From Pseudomonadota bacterium (GTDB lineage Bacteria; Myxococcota_A; UBA796; CAJQPC01), in NCBI GenBank assembly GCA_024228935.1, contig JAAESX010000013.1, forward strand, positions 1 to 64,000: a stretch of DNA of 64,000 nucleotides, given 5' to 3'. Made by a program: the position numbers and the translations under genes. The notes beneath the pieces are model-generated. The model searched no databases and was not told where the DNA came from. It saw nothing but the letters and a program-made list of their open reading frames with translations. Shown here piece by piece: positions 44,701 to 51,881 of this stretch (the stretch's first letter is position 1; the number at the start of each line of letters is the position of its first letter).

Positions 44701-45294
44701 GGCAAGCCCCTCGAGGCCGAGGTCCGCTTCGTCGGTCCGGCGACGGTTCCGTCGATGAAGACCGGCGCCGATGGCGTCGCCACCACCGAGCTGCGGCCTG
44801 GCGAGTGGACCGTCGTCGCCCAGGCTCCCGAGCTGGGCGCTGGCCGCGCGGAGTTCGCCTTCGAGCCGGGCACCGCCCCCGAGGCGATGGTGGTCGAGCT
44901 GAAGGACACCAACGTAGAGGTCGAAGGCGACACGGTCGTCATCCTCCAGAAGGTCCAGTTCGACACGGGGCGCGCCACCATCAAGGAGGCCAGCTTCCCG
45001 CTGCTCGACGAGGTCGCCAACGTCCTGCTGATCAACCCGCAGATCGTGCGGGTCGAGATCCAGGGCCACACCGACAACGTCGGCACCGACGAGACGAACA
45101 AGAAGCTCAGCCAGCGCCGGGCACAGGCCGTGCGCGACTACCTGATCGACGCCGGCGTCAAGAAGAGCCGCCTGGTCGCCGAGGGCAAGGGCAGCACCGA
45201 GCCCGTCGAGAGCAACGACACCGAGGCCGGACGCTCGGCCAACCGACGGGTCCAGTTCGAGATCGTCGAGGTCGACGAGTCCAAGCGCAAGTAG
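41746..45294 (+). CDS. OmpA-family protein with repeated carboxypeptidase-regulatory-like domains
   Basis: The protein is 1182 aa. MKRILVFAALAGAALSSPAAYA is a standard signal peptide. Residues about 30-300 resemble an outer-membrane beta-barrel. From about 310 to 1050 are tandem beta-sandwich modules of the carboxypeptidase regulatory-like type, with a recurring PxxVGPDGE-FxLxPGxW-V-SSxxYG pattern in roughly four to five degenerate copies. The C-terminal 120 residues are an OmpA domain: VQFDTGRATIKEAS, then EIQGHTDNVGTDETNKKLSQ and SANRRVQFEIVE, which binds peptidoglycan. It thus bridges outer membrane, periplasm and cell wall. Confidence 0.9.
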   Translation: MKRILVFAALAGAALSSPAAYAFDGHGFTYSPGQAELTSPVMIWNPWSPPQGTFSGGLVFEFADGSVVLSEVQEDGSVTETELVGDLGVANLGASYAIHRRVGVGAGMPLFLGHMSEGTQQGPALGDVRLWLPVGIVLPEEDGTGFGLSAIPDFTLASGNDTRYLGADGPRIGGVVSVGYGTEKLRLAGNVGLRLTNTGDGAETWDSDTTATGVLGTSVGYLINDRIGVNAELFSQPALSSDPNTLNEVNPAEIIGSARFALPKNVNLVVGGGSSVSSGAGAARYRVFAGVTWGRRNIEAPEDELVPVVKRAETPYDLTIQARDEDGKGVDASVLVEGEGEGERYETTTGRDGEAILSLHEGTWEVTVAGDGLGTQSRTVELDEDRFTPPVIEAVLHEREGEAVLDLALIDPESNGVNEARVAIDGLDYGSTSTGGNLRVEGLAAGDHQVEVEAEHFDDDDAFTVATGDAETLVLERPPGSVEVTVRTQDGEIVDDAQVRFLGPELLDPAPIGPTGEQLFVLDEGTWTVVVSSEAYGTQEREVLVDPLRKVLQRVDVVLTPAVGESELRLTVVDPDGKPVPGARVQLNGDHQGMTSNGGSFAIGGLSPGEASLELSGERFQASDPIPVELVDGVRELVVTLDWKPGTLQVVTRGRGEVPVDALVRFEGPESLEPMPVGPDGEEFFELAPGAWTVGVSASSFGLQVREVQVEADETSLIVISAVLREEEGDAVLALAVNDPKGNPIEGARIALDGEPIGATSTGGTLRLEGLAPGEMTLEVAGNLFEYKAISPLSLDEGENDLDLVLQWLAGTVNVRTVDSTGTPVDALVRAYGPAVLPPVRVGPDGERVLYLEPGGWAVVASSESYGIEEEDVDVKPGQEALVSVSFELEVLAAEESAFVLAVQDVDGNPVSGALVKLGDSEHTTPDGGTVVLEDASAGSLDVAVTATGYAPVADTLDVVGGNQTRTLTLDFIPQPVQITVQTDQGKPLEAEVRFVGPATVPSMKTGADGVATTELRPGEWTVVAQAPELGAGRAEFAFEPGTAPEAMVVELKDTNVEVEGDTVVILQKVQFDTGRATIKEASFPLLDEVANVLLINPQIVRVEIQGHTDNVGTDETNKKLSQRRAQAVRDYLIDAGVKKSRLVAEGKGSTEPVESNDTEAGRSANRRVQFEIVEVDESKRK

Positions 45295-45315
45295 ACGGCG
45301 CCGGTCCGACGCCGT
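45295..45315. terminator. Hairpin between convergent OmpA and FGE-like genes
   Basis: ACGGCG (45295-45300) pairs with CGCCGT (45310-45315) around a 9-nt loop. It fills almost the whole 24-bp gap between the two convergent stops. No T tract. A plausible weak bidirectional terminator. Confidence 0.35.
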
Positions 45316-45318
45316 GGC

Positions 45319-46194
45319 TCAGGCCTCGGCGAGGTCCCGCGAGATGCGGAAGCCGAGGTCGGCGCCACGGGTACGGGCCGGAGCGAGCTCGCGCGCCTTG
45401 CACCAGGCCGCCATCGAGGGCTGCTCCCAGCTGCCGGGGTGGATGACCACCTCGTCGCCGACGCGGTCCGCGGTCCACTCGGCGACGTTTCCGGCCAGGT
45501 CACACACGCCCTCGGGGGTGCGGTCGCCGACGAACAGGCCGACGGCGCAGGGCTTGCCCAGGACCTCTTCCGAGGTGTTGGCGTTGCCCGAGCCGAACGG
45601 GGCGCCCCAGGGGTAGGGCCGCTTGGCCTCGCCGCGAACGACCTGCATCCGCTCGGCGAAGGTCAAGAGCCGCGCACCGTGACGCTTGGCGTAGGCACGG
45701 GCCTCGTGGAAGCAGATGCCGACGACGGGCTGGTTCGGCACGACCAGGTGGCGCACCGAGTCGCGCGCCGCGAGCGCCGGCCAGAGACGACGGTGAGCGG
45801 AGTCGCGCCAGGCGAGTCCCTCGTCGTCCCAGATGTTGTCGTCTTCGTAGCCGCCGGAGCTGACGAAGGCCTGCCACTCGCGGATGGTCACGGGGAAGCG
45901 ACCGACGGCGACCGGACCGAACTCGAGCTCGGTGGTCACCCAGTAGCTGTCGTCGCCGGGACCGGAGACACGGGGATCGCCCAGGCGGCCGAGGGCCTCG
46001 CCGACGCGCATACGAAGCTGAGGCGAGCCTCCACCAGACTCGACCACCTTGAGGAGTGCGCCGATCGTCGCGTCGAGCTCGTCCGGGGTCTCCCCAGCAT
46101 CGACGGCCTGGCAAAGACCATCCGCGAACCGGGCGAGACCGGTGAGGCGGTCATCGCCATTCATGGACAGGACGGACTCGAGGCGCTCGTTCAC
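45319..46194 (-). CDS. Formylglycine-generating-enzyme (SUMF1)-like protein
   Basis: The protein is 291 aa. The SUMF1/FGE-sulfatase fold is shown by VGRFPVTIREWQAFVSSGG, NQPVVGICFHEARAYAKRHGARLLTFAE, GVCDLAGNVAEWTAD and the final RGADLGFRISRD. The last half has a single Cys in GVCDLAG and one in AWCKAREL; the RxxCxxxG active site of true FGE is absent. Members of this fold also include C-type-lectin-like and kinase-linked proteins, so sulfatase maturation is unlikely. The GTG start (46194) has GGAG 5 nt upstream; ATG 46164 is an alternative. Confidence 0.8.
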   Translation of the reverse strand: MNERLESVLSMNGDDRLTGLARFADGLCQAVDAGETPDELDATIGALLKVVESGGGSPQLRMRVGEALGRLGDPRVSGPGDDSYWVTTELEFGPVAVGRFPVTIREWQAFVSSGGYEDDNIWDDEGLAWRDSAHRRLWPALAARDSVRHLVVPNQPVVGICFHEARAYAKRHGARLLTFAERMQVVRGEAKRPYPWGAPFGSGNANTSEEVLGKPCAVGLFVGDRTPEGVCDLAGNVAEWTADRVGDEVVIHPGSWEQPSMAAWCKARELAPARTRGADLGFRISRDLAEA

Positions 46195-46274
46195 GAAGAC
46201 TCCAGACCGGGCTGCGCGCCCGGGACACGCCGAACCCCTAACAAGCCTTGCGAAGTCGTCTAATCCCGGGGCGC

Positions 46275-46280
46275 TACGAT
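46275..46280 (+). promoter_or_regulatory. Putative -10 element (TACGAT) for a leaderless gene
   Basis: TACGAT matches TATAAT at four positions and ends 6 nt before the ATG at 46287, so transcription would begin on or next to the A of the start codon. Confidence 0.45.
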
Positions 46281-46286
46281 GCCGGC

Positions 46287-46925
46287 ATGTCAGCGCTGTC
46301 CTTCCTGCTACTGCCGGTCGCCGCGTGGGCCGACGAGCCCCTCGGCACGGTGTCCGGGCTCGTCGACGACCGCCCGTGGGATTGGTCCGTGTCGCTGGGA
46401 GGAGGCGCGGCGATCCCCATCGGACCGACCGCCTCGGCGTGGGGTCCGGGTCCGCAGCTGGCCGGTCGCCTGGAGCGCAGCGCGAGGAACGACGTGTCGG
46501 TGGAGCTCCTCGGTGCGTCGTCCGGTCACACGCTGGTCCACGCCGGTCGCCTGGTCGCCGGCTGGGACGACGAGGCTCCGCTGCTCGGCACCGAACAGCA
46601 CACCGTCGCTCGGGGCGGCGTCCGCTGGGCACGCCCGGGACGCGTAGAGCCCTCGATCGCCATCGGCCTCGGCGCGATGTGGCTGCACACCCGCCTCGGC
46701 GTGTCCGGGGCCGACGACGAGCTCGTCCAAGACCTGATCTGGCCGAACATGGCGCTGTCGGGCGCCCTCCTCACGCGGGTGCACGGCCCGCTCTTCGCGC
46801 GCTTGTCGCTCGAGGCGAGCGCCGTCGTGGGCGTGGACGTCGGCGAGGTCGGTCCCGACTCGGTCTTCTCGGTCTGGACGCTGGGCTCCCAGCTCGAGAT
46901 CGTGGTCCGGGTCCCCCACCGCTAG
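46287..46925 (+). CDS. Outer-membrane beta-barrel-like protein
   Basis: The protein is 212 aa. MSALSFLLLPVAAWADEP is a signal peptide cleaved after AWA. The mature protein has alternating strands (WDWSVSLGGGAAIPIGP, PSIAIGLGAMWLHTRL) and ends in an aromatic-poor SQLEIVVRVPHR, consistent with a small eight-stranded barrel. No family was recognised. No Shine-Dalgarno sequence precedes the ATG, in line with the leaderless promoter. The stop is immediately followed by the GTG of the GT-C-like gene, so the two are likely coupled. Confidence 0.75.
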   Translation: MSALSFLLLPVAAWADEPLGTVSGLVDDRPWDWSVSLGGGAAIPIGPTASAWGPGPQLAGRLERSARNDVSVELLGASSGHTLVHAGRLVAGWDDEAPLLGTEQHTVARGGVRWARPGRVEPSIAIGLGAMWLHTRLGVSGADDELVQDLIWPNMALSGALLTRVHGPLFARLSLEASAVVGVDVGEVGPDSVFSVWTLGSQLEIVVRVPHR

Positions 46926-48314
46926 GTGCGCTCCTCCGGCTCGCTCCTGTTCGCGGCCACGGTCGGGGTCGCGCTCCTGTTCACCGGCTCGCTGCCGGTC
47001 ACCACGAACGACCTGCACATCTACCTGGTGATGGGCCGCTGGATGGCCGAACACGGCGCCCTGCTCGAGCACGAGACCATCACCTGGACCGCCGCCGGCA
47101 CCGAGTTCGTGAACGGCACCTGGGGCTTCTCGGTGGCTTCGTACTGGCTCCTCGACGCCATCGGCCTGGACGGGCTCCGCCTGTTGAACGGCCTCGCCGT
47201 CAGCTGCACCGTGCTGTTCGTCGGACTCGCCGCCATCGCGCGCGGAGCCGACCGACGCGCCGCCGGCATCGCCGCGTTCGTCTGCTGGACCCTCCTCCTC
47301 CAGAACACCGTCGTGCGCGGGCAGACCTGGGTGTTCCCTCTCTTCGCCGCCCTGCTCTGGCTCGCCGCGCGACCTCGAAGAGCTGCCCTGGCGCTGCTCG
47401 CCGGCGTCATCGGAGGCGCGATCTGGGCTCCACTCCACGGCTCGTTCGCGGCCGGGATCGTCGGGTTCGCAGCGCTCGCGGCTGCCCCGCTCGTCGACGA
47501 CAAGCCGCTGCGCGCGTCGATCACCCCTGCCCTCATCGCCGTCGGACTCGCGATCGGTGCCTGCCTCGGCCCGTACGGTCCCGAGATCTGGCTCTACGTC
47601 TTCGACAACAGCGCCCTGCCGCGCGAGCGCGACTTCCTGGAGTGGTACCCGGCCGATCCCGAGCGCTTCGAGGGCCTGCGGTTCTTCCTCGTCGCCGGAC
47701 TCTGGTGCGTGCTGGCCAGCGTTCAGGACCGGCGCCGCGGGGATCTCCTGCTCGTCCTCGCGTTCGGAATCCTGGCGCTCTCGGGCACACGCTTCATCGC
47801 CTGGTTCGGCATCGCGATGGCTCCGGCTCTCGCCATGCGGCTGTCCTCGGTGATGGGACCGGACCGGGGGAACCCGCTCGCCCGGCCGCTCTCCTGGGCC
47901 CTCGGGGTCGCCGGCCTGGTCTTCGTCGGACGGCTCGTCCAGCCGCTCGAGCAGCCGCTGCACTCCGAGACGCCCGTCGACCTGGTCGCCGCCCTCAACG
48001 GAACGAACAAGGTGTTCAACCCGCCCGAGTACGGGGGCTACATCGCTTGGGAGCACCCGGAGACGAAGGTGTCGGGCGACATCCGGACCTGGCTCTTCGA
48101 GGACGCCGTATGGAACGAGTACGTCCTGGTGTCGAGGGCCCCCGAGGACTGGGAGGCGCGGATGGCCGAGGTCGACGGGATGCTGCTGCTCGAGAGCTTC
48201 CACGGCGAGACCCTCTTGCCCGCCGCGCTAGCCTCCCCTTGCTGGCGACTCGCGGCCCAGAGTGAATACGGAGCCACGTTCGTGCGAACAACTGGACATG
48301 CGAGCTGCCCGTGA
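46926..48314 (+). CDS. Polytopic membrane protein, GT-C-like
   Basis: The protein is 462 aa with about ten hydrophobic helices. The first periplasmic loop has PVTTNDLHIYLVMGRWMAEH followed by HETITWTAAG, which is where GT-C enzymes carry their Asp/Glu. WVFPLFAALLWLAARPRR and FGILALSGTRFIAWFGIAMA are later helices. The C-terminal 120 residues form a soluble domain (NPPEYGGYIAWEHPETKVSGD) as in PMT-type enzymes. GTG starts directly after the previous TAG. Probable lipid-linked sugar transferase; substrate unknown. Confidence 0.75.
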   Translation: MRSSGSLLFAATVGVALLFTGSLPVTTNDLHIYLVMGRWMAEHGALLEHETITWTAAGTEFVNGTWGFSVASYWLLDAIGLDGLRLLNGLAVSCTVLFVGLAAIARGADRRAAGIAAFVCWTLLLQNTVVRGQTWVFPLFAALLWLAARPRRAALALLAGVIGGAIWAPLHGSFAAGIVGFAALAAAPLVDDKPLRASITPALIAVGLAIGACLGPYGPEIWLYVFDNSALPRERDFLEWYPADPERFEGLRFFLVAGLWCVLASVQDRRRGDLLLVLAFGILALSGTRFIAWFGIAMAPALAMRLSSVMGPDRGNPLARPLSWALGVAGLVFVGRLVQPLEQPLHSETPVDLVAALNGTNKVFNPPEYGGYIAWEHPETKVSGDIRTWLFEDAVWNEYVLVSRAPEDWEARMAEVDGMLLLESFHGETLLPAALASPCWRLAAQSEYGATFVRTTGHASCP

Positions 48315-48327
48315 CGATGGTCCTTCC

Positions 48328-49059
48328 ATGAGCTGGTGGGATGAGCTGAAGGCGTCGGCCGACGACCGCCTCGAGACGGATCTGCTGCCGGCGCTGTACG
48401 CCGCGGCCAGCCTCGACACGGCGGCCATCCGCCAAGAGCTGCGCGAAGCGAGCGTGCCGTTCGTCGAGCCGATCAGCGGAGCTCGCCCGACGCTCGAGGA
48501 GCTCACCCTCGCCGGAGACTCGCTGATCGAGATCGCCCGACGCGAGGCGACCGTGATCGGCGGGGCCGGCGGGATGGCCGGAGCGATCGGCGTGCCACCC
48601 GAGGCGCTCGCGTCACTGGTCCACGTCCTGCGGCTGGGCCAGCGTCTCTGCGTCCTGTTCGGCTTCGATCCCGACGACGCCGAGGGGTACGTGATGATGT
48701 GGCGCGTGGTCGGCGCCGCCTACAAGGTCAAGCTCCCCGAAGAGGTCGAGCTCAAGATCCGGGACCTCCCCGCCGCGGCCGCGATGCAGCTGCCCGAGGT
48801 CCGGGAAGCCGCCCGCTGGATGGCACGGCGTGTCCTGAACCGCGCGCTCTGGAGCGTGGTGGGGAAGGGCATCCGGTGGATCCCTGGAGCGGCCACCGGG
48901 CTGTCCGCGTTCAGCGCCAATCGGCGCGTCCGGGCACAGGGCCGGCGGATGAAGATGCTGCTGCTCCAGGACGCCAAGGAGCGCACGCCGAAGCGCCTGC
49001 CCGGCCCTGGGATCGAGGAGGCCGAGGTCGTGCAGGCGGGCGATCCCGAAGCCCGTTAG
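48328..49059 (+). CDS. EcsC-like protein
   Basis: The protein is 243 aa with no signal peptide. The helical stretch GGAGGMAGAIGVPPEALASL followed by VLRLGQRLCVLFGFDPDD resembles the EcsC family, which has a Gly-rich amphipathic or membrane-associating core. A second Gly/Ala-rich stretch (GKGIRWIPGAATGLSAFSANRRV) lies near the C-terminus. In Bacillus EcsC is linked to the EcsAB transporter; elsewhere the function is unclear. The start MSWWDEL lacks a clear ribosome site. It lies 13 nt after the GT-C-like gene. Confidence 0.65.
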   Translation: MSWWDELKASADDRLETDLLPALYAAASLDTAAIRQELREASVPFVEPISGARPTLEELTLAGDSLIEIARREATVIGGAGGMAGAIGVPPEALASLVHVLRLGQRLCVLFGFDPDDAEGYVMMWRVVGAAYKVKLPEEVELKIRDLPAAAAMQLPEVREAARWMARRVLNRALWSVVGKGIRWIPGAATGLSAFSANRRVRAQGRRMKMLLLQDAKERTPKRLPGPGIEEAEVVQAGDPEAR

Positions 49060-49084
49060 TCATCGGCTGACTGCGAGGAAGCCG

Positions 49085-49966
49085 ATGAGCGTCGTCCGAG
49101 ACATGCTCCGCATGAGCCCCCTGGGCGCTGGAGAAGAGGTCCCCCCGCTGTCGCTGACGGCGGACGAAGGCACCTGGGTCAAGATCCGGGACTTCAAGGG
49201 CAGCCTGAACGTGGTCCTGGTCTTCTTTCGCAGCGAGAGCGCGGAGACCGAGGGCTACCTGCGCGCCATCGAGGAGATCCGTGGGTCCCTCGAGGACATG
49301 GACACCTCGGTGTTCGCCGTGAACACCGCGCCCACCGACCGCCTTCGAGACCTGCGAGCGCACCTGCGCGTCGGCTTCTACTTCCTGTACGACCCCCTGG
49401 CGCTCACCGCGCGAGCGTTCGGCGTCTCCCGCCGCGTACGGCCCCTGTGCAAGGACGCCGTGTACATCATCGGCAAGGACCAGCAGGTCCTGCTCGCCTC
49501 GGACGAACACGTCGACCCGCAGCAGATCCTCTCGACCATCGCCCGCTCCGAGGGCCAGGATGTGCCGGTCGCCGGCGCCGCCACCCCGGACAAGGCCGAG
49601 GACAGCTCCTTCACCCGCGACCCCGGCAAGGGCCCGACCAAGGTCGCGGACATCGACTCGGTCAAGGCCGAGGAGCTGCTCACCGCGGACGACTCGCCGT
49701 ACATCCTGGTCGACGTCCGGACGAAGAGCGAGTTCGACGCCGATCACAGCGTCCACGCAACGCACATCCCCGTCGACGAGCTGCCCCACCGGTACCGGGA
49801 GCTCCGCCAGACCGACCACCTGGTGTTCGTGTGCCAGGGCGGCGACCGCTCGGCCGCGGCCAGCGAGTTCATGACGAGCATCGGAGCCTTCGAGATCTAC
49901 AACGTCGTCGAAGGGATGAGCTCCTGGATGGGCCCCCGTCAGGCCACCCCCGTCGAAGAGCAGTAG
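49085..49966 (+). CDS. Thioredoxin-fold (AhpC/TSA-like) - rhodanese fusion
   Basis: The protein is 293 aa. Residues about 15-150 follow the peroxiredoxin fold (VKIRDFKGSLNVVLVFFRSE, VNTAPTDRLRDLRAHL, YDPLALTARAFGV), but where the peroxidatic Cys belongs the sequence is SESAETEGY with no Cys. Residues about 190-285 are a rhodanese domain (YILVDVRTKSEFDADH) with an intact active-site Cys in FVCQGGDRSAAA. It probably handles persulfide or acts as a redox binding module; peroxidase activity is unlikely. GAGGAAG gives a strong ribosome site. It ends 2 nt before tolQ. Confidence 0.85.
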   Translation: MSVVRDMLRMSPLGAGEEVPPLSLTADEGTWVKIRDFKGSLNVVLVFFRSESAETEGYLRAIEEIRGSLEDMDTSVFAVNTAPTDRLRDLRAHLRVGFYFLYDPLALTARAFGVSRRVRPLCKDAVYIIGKDQQVLLASDEHVDPQQILSTIARSEGQDVPVAGAATPDKAEDSSFTRDPGKGPTKVADIDSVKAEELLTADDSPYILVDVRTKSEFDADHSVHATHIPVDELPHRYRELRQTDHLVFVCQGGDRSAAASEFMTSIGAFEIYNVVEGMSSWMGPRQATPVEEQ

Positions 49967-49968
49967 CC

Positions 49969-50706
49969 ATGGATCACGTCATCTGGGCGTACGTCGCGAC
50001 GACCGCGACGCCCGCCTCCAGCCCCTCGATGCTGGCACTGCTGACCGAAGCGGACATCATCGTCCAGTTCGTCCTGCTCGTCCTCGTCGCGATGAGCGTG
50101 AGCTGCTGGGTCATCATCCTCAACAAGGCCCAGGTGCTGCGCGCGGCCACGAACCAGTCGGCCGAGTTCCTCGAGCTGTTCTGGGCCAGCAGCCGCCTCG
50201 ACGAGGTCTACGAGAAGGCGGGTCGGTACTCCGGCTCGCCCATCGCCGAGGTCTTCAAGGCCGGGTACGTCGAGCTCCACAAGCTCACGACGAACAAGCG
50301 CACCGAGGCCGAAGGCGGTCCGTCCGTGATGGACCTCGGCGGCATCGACAACCTGACGCGCAGCCTCCGTCGCGCCCGCTCGGTCGAGCTCACCACGCTG
50401 GAGAAGCTCATCCCCGTGCTGGCGACGACCGGCTCGACCGCCCCGTTCATCGGTCTGTTCGGCACGGTCTGGGGAATCCTCCGGGCCTTCCAGAAGATCG
50501 GCGAGACCGGCTCAGCCAGCATCCAGGTCGTCGGACCCGACATCGCCCACGCGCTCGTCGCGACGGCCGTCGGCCTCGCTGCCGCCATCCCCGCCGTCAT
50601 CGCGTACAACTTCTTCAACGCGCGCATCCGTGTCCTGAACGCCGAGATGGACAACTTCAGCTCGGACTTCCTGAACATCGTCAAGCGCCACTTCGCGCGG
50701 AACTAG
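49969..50706 (+). CDS. tolQ: TolQ/ExbB-type proton channel protein
   Basis: The protein is 245 aa. The first membrane helix is IVQFVLLVLVAMSVSCWVIIL (about 25-45, core VQFVLLVLVAMSVS); two further helices include LATTGSTAPFIGLFGTVWGI and HALVATAVGLAAAIPAVIAY. GLFGTVWG is diagnostic of the TolQ/ExbB/MotA family. With TolR it converts proton motive force into TolA movement, keeping the outer membrane in step with division. Start ATG 49969. Context with TolR, TolA and TolB supports TolQ over ExbB. Confidence 0.93.
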   Translation: MDHVIWAYVATTATPASSPSMLALLTEADIIVQFVLLVLVAMSVSCWVIILNKAQVLRAATNQSAEFLELFWASSRLDEVYEKAGRYSGSPIAEVFKAGYVELHKLTTNKRTEAEGGPSVMDLGGIDNLTRSLRRARSVELTTLEKLIPVLATTGSTAPFIGLFGTVWGILRAFQKIGETGSASIQVVGPDIAHALVATAVGLAAAIPAVIAYNFFNARIRVLNAEMDNFSSDFLNIVKRHFARN

Positions 50707-50709
50707 GCC

Positions 50710-51120
50710 ATGGGGATGGGCTCGGGCGGCGGCGACGGCGGGATGCTGTCGGAGATCAACGTCACACCGTTCGTCGACGTGATGCTGGTGCTGCTCATCA
50801 TCTTCATGGTGACGGCCCCGATGATGGTCCAGGGCGTCGAGATCGACCTGCCGAACAGCGAGGCGCCCCCGCTGACGGGCGCTGACGACCAGATCGTGCT
50901 GGGAATCGACGAATCCGGGAACCTCTACATCAATGAAACGTCCTATGATGTCGAGGAGATGGCCCGGAAGTTGAAGGCGATTCATGAAGCCAACCCTGAC
51001 GCTGCAGTCTTCGTGAAGGCCGACGGCTCGATTCCGTACCAGCAGGTGATGGACGTGATGGCGCTCGCGAAGACAGCCGGAATCGGCAAGGTCGGGCTCG
51101 TGACCGAGAGCGGCGAGTGA
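50710..51120 (+). CDS. tolR: TolR/ExbD-type biopolymer transport protein
   Basis: The protein is 136 aa. A Gly/Ser-rich N-terminus (MGMGSGGGDGG) precedes SEINVTPFVDVMLVLLIIFM with the proton-carrying Asp in VTPFVDVML. The periplasmic domain (IVLGIDESGNLYINETSYDV) is a normal TolR/ExbD fold. It lies 3 nt after tolQ, and its TGA overlaps the tolA GTG start. Shows a short A/T-richer patch around 50930-51000 but no frame problem. Confidence 0.93.
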   Translation: MGMGSGGGDGGMLSEINVTPFVDVMLVLLIIFMVTAPMMVQGVEIDLPNSEAPPLTGADDQIVLGIDESGNLYINETSYDVEEMARKLKAIHEANPDAAVFVKADGSIPYQQVMDVMALAKTAGIGKVGLVTESGE

Positions 51121-51881
51121 GGCCCGGACGGTCGACGCTGCGTGGCGACGACTGGCGCCCGGGCGTCGCACTGCCCGCGTCACTCGGGCTCCACTTCGTC
51201 GTCGGTCTGACCCTGTTCATCGCCGAGCGGTTCGCGCCGGGTTCGGGCCCGATGTTCGACCCGAGCGAGGTCATGGAGGTCAGCCTGATGGCCGTGGCGA
51301 AGTCGGACCGGATGCCCGACAAGGCGAGCCGGGTCGAGCCCCAGGTCCACGGCTCGACCGACGCGGTGCCCACCGAGCGCACCGACAGCGACCTGGTCCT
51401 CCACCGGGACGACGCGCCCGAGGACGTCGGGGCGCCAGACATCGACCCCGCCGAGCGAAAGCGCGTGATGGACGAGCTCCGTCGCAAGGCGGCGCTGCAG
51501 AACCTCGACGCGGCGGCCGGGTCCAGCTCGCGGCTCGAGACAGCCCGGGACGGCGTCGAGGGGGCCACAGGAACCAGCCTGAACGCCCTCGGAGACCCCC
51601 TGCTCGCCAGGTGGCACGCCGAGATGAAGCCCGTGGTGCTGAAGCACTTCAAGCCGCTTCAGAAGGACCCCGGGCTGGCGACGACGCTGGCCGTGAAGGT
51701 CGATCGGGAAGGCAACGTGCTCGACTTCAAGATCACCGACCCGAGCGGGAACCCCTCGTTCGACAACGCCGCGTCGCGCGCCCTCCGGCTGACGACGAAG
51801 CTCCCGGCCCCTCCGGCCGACCGCATGCCGAACGACGAGGACTGGTTCCCCCTCCGCCTCCGCACCGAGGACGCCTCGTGA
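51117..51881 (+). CDS. tolA: TolA/TonB-like periplasm-spanning protein
   Basis: The protein is 254 aa. GTG 51117 overlaps the tolR stop. After a short cytoplasmic tail comes the membrane anchor LPASLGLHFVVGLTLFIAE, with the Ser/His positions typical of TolA/TonB. A charged middle region (about 60-150) is much shorter than in E. coli TolA. The C-terminal domain has LAVKVDREGNVLDFKITDPS and FDNAASRALRLTTKLPAPP, the TolA/TonB C-terminal pattern. It connects TolQR to outer-membrane partners. Confidence 0.9.
   Translation: MRPGRSTLRGDDWRPGVALPASLGLHFVVGLTLFIAERFAPGSGPMFDPSEVMEVSLMAVAKSDRMPDKASRVEPQVHGSTDAVPTERTDSDLVLHRDDAPEDVGAPDIDPAERKRVMDELRRKAALQNLDAAAGSSSRLETARDGVEGATGTSLNALGDPLLARWHAEMKPVVLKHFKPLQKDPGLATTLAVKVDREGNVLDFKITDPSGNPSFDNAASRALRLTTKLPAPPADRMPNDEDWFPLRLRTEDAS

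Noticed and set aside
42190..45069. Open minus-strand frame of about 960 codons opposite the OmpA gene
   Set aside because: The plus-strand product has a signal peptide and an OmpA domain; the antisense product has none.
45319..46194. Sulfatase-maturing enzyme
   Set aside because: The fold is present but the paired active-site cysteines of true FGE are missing.
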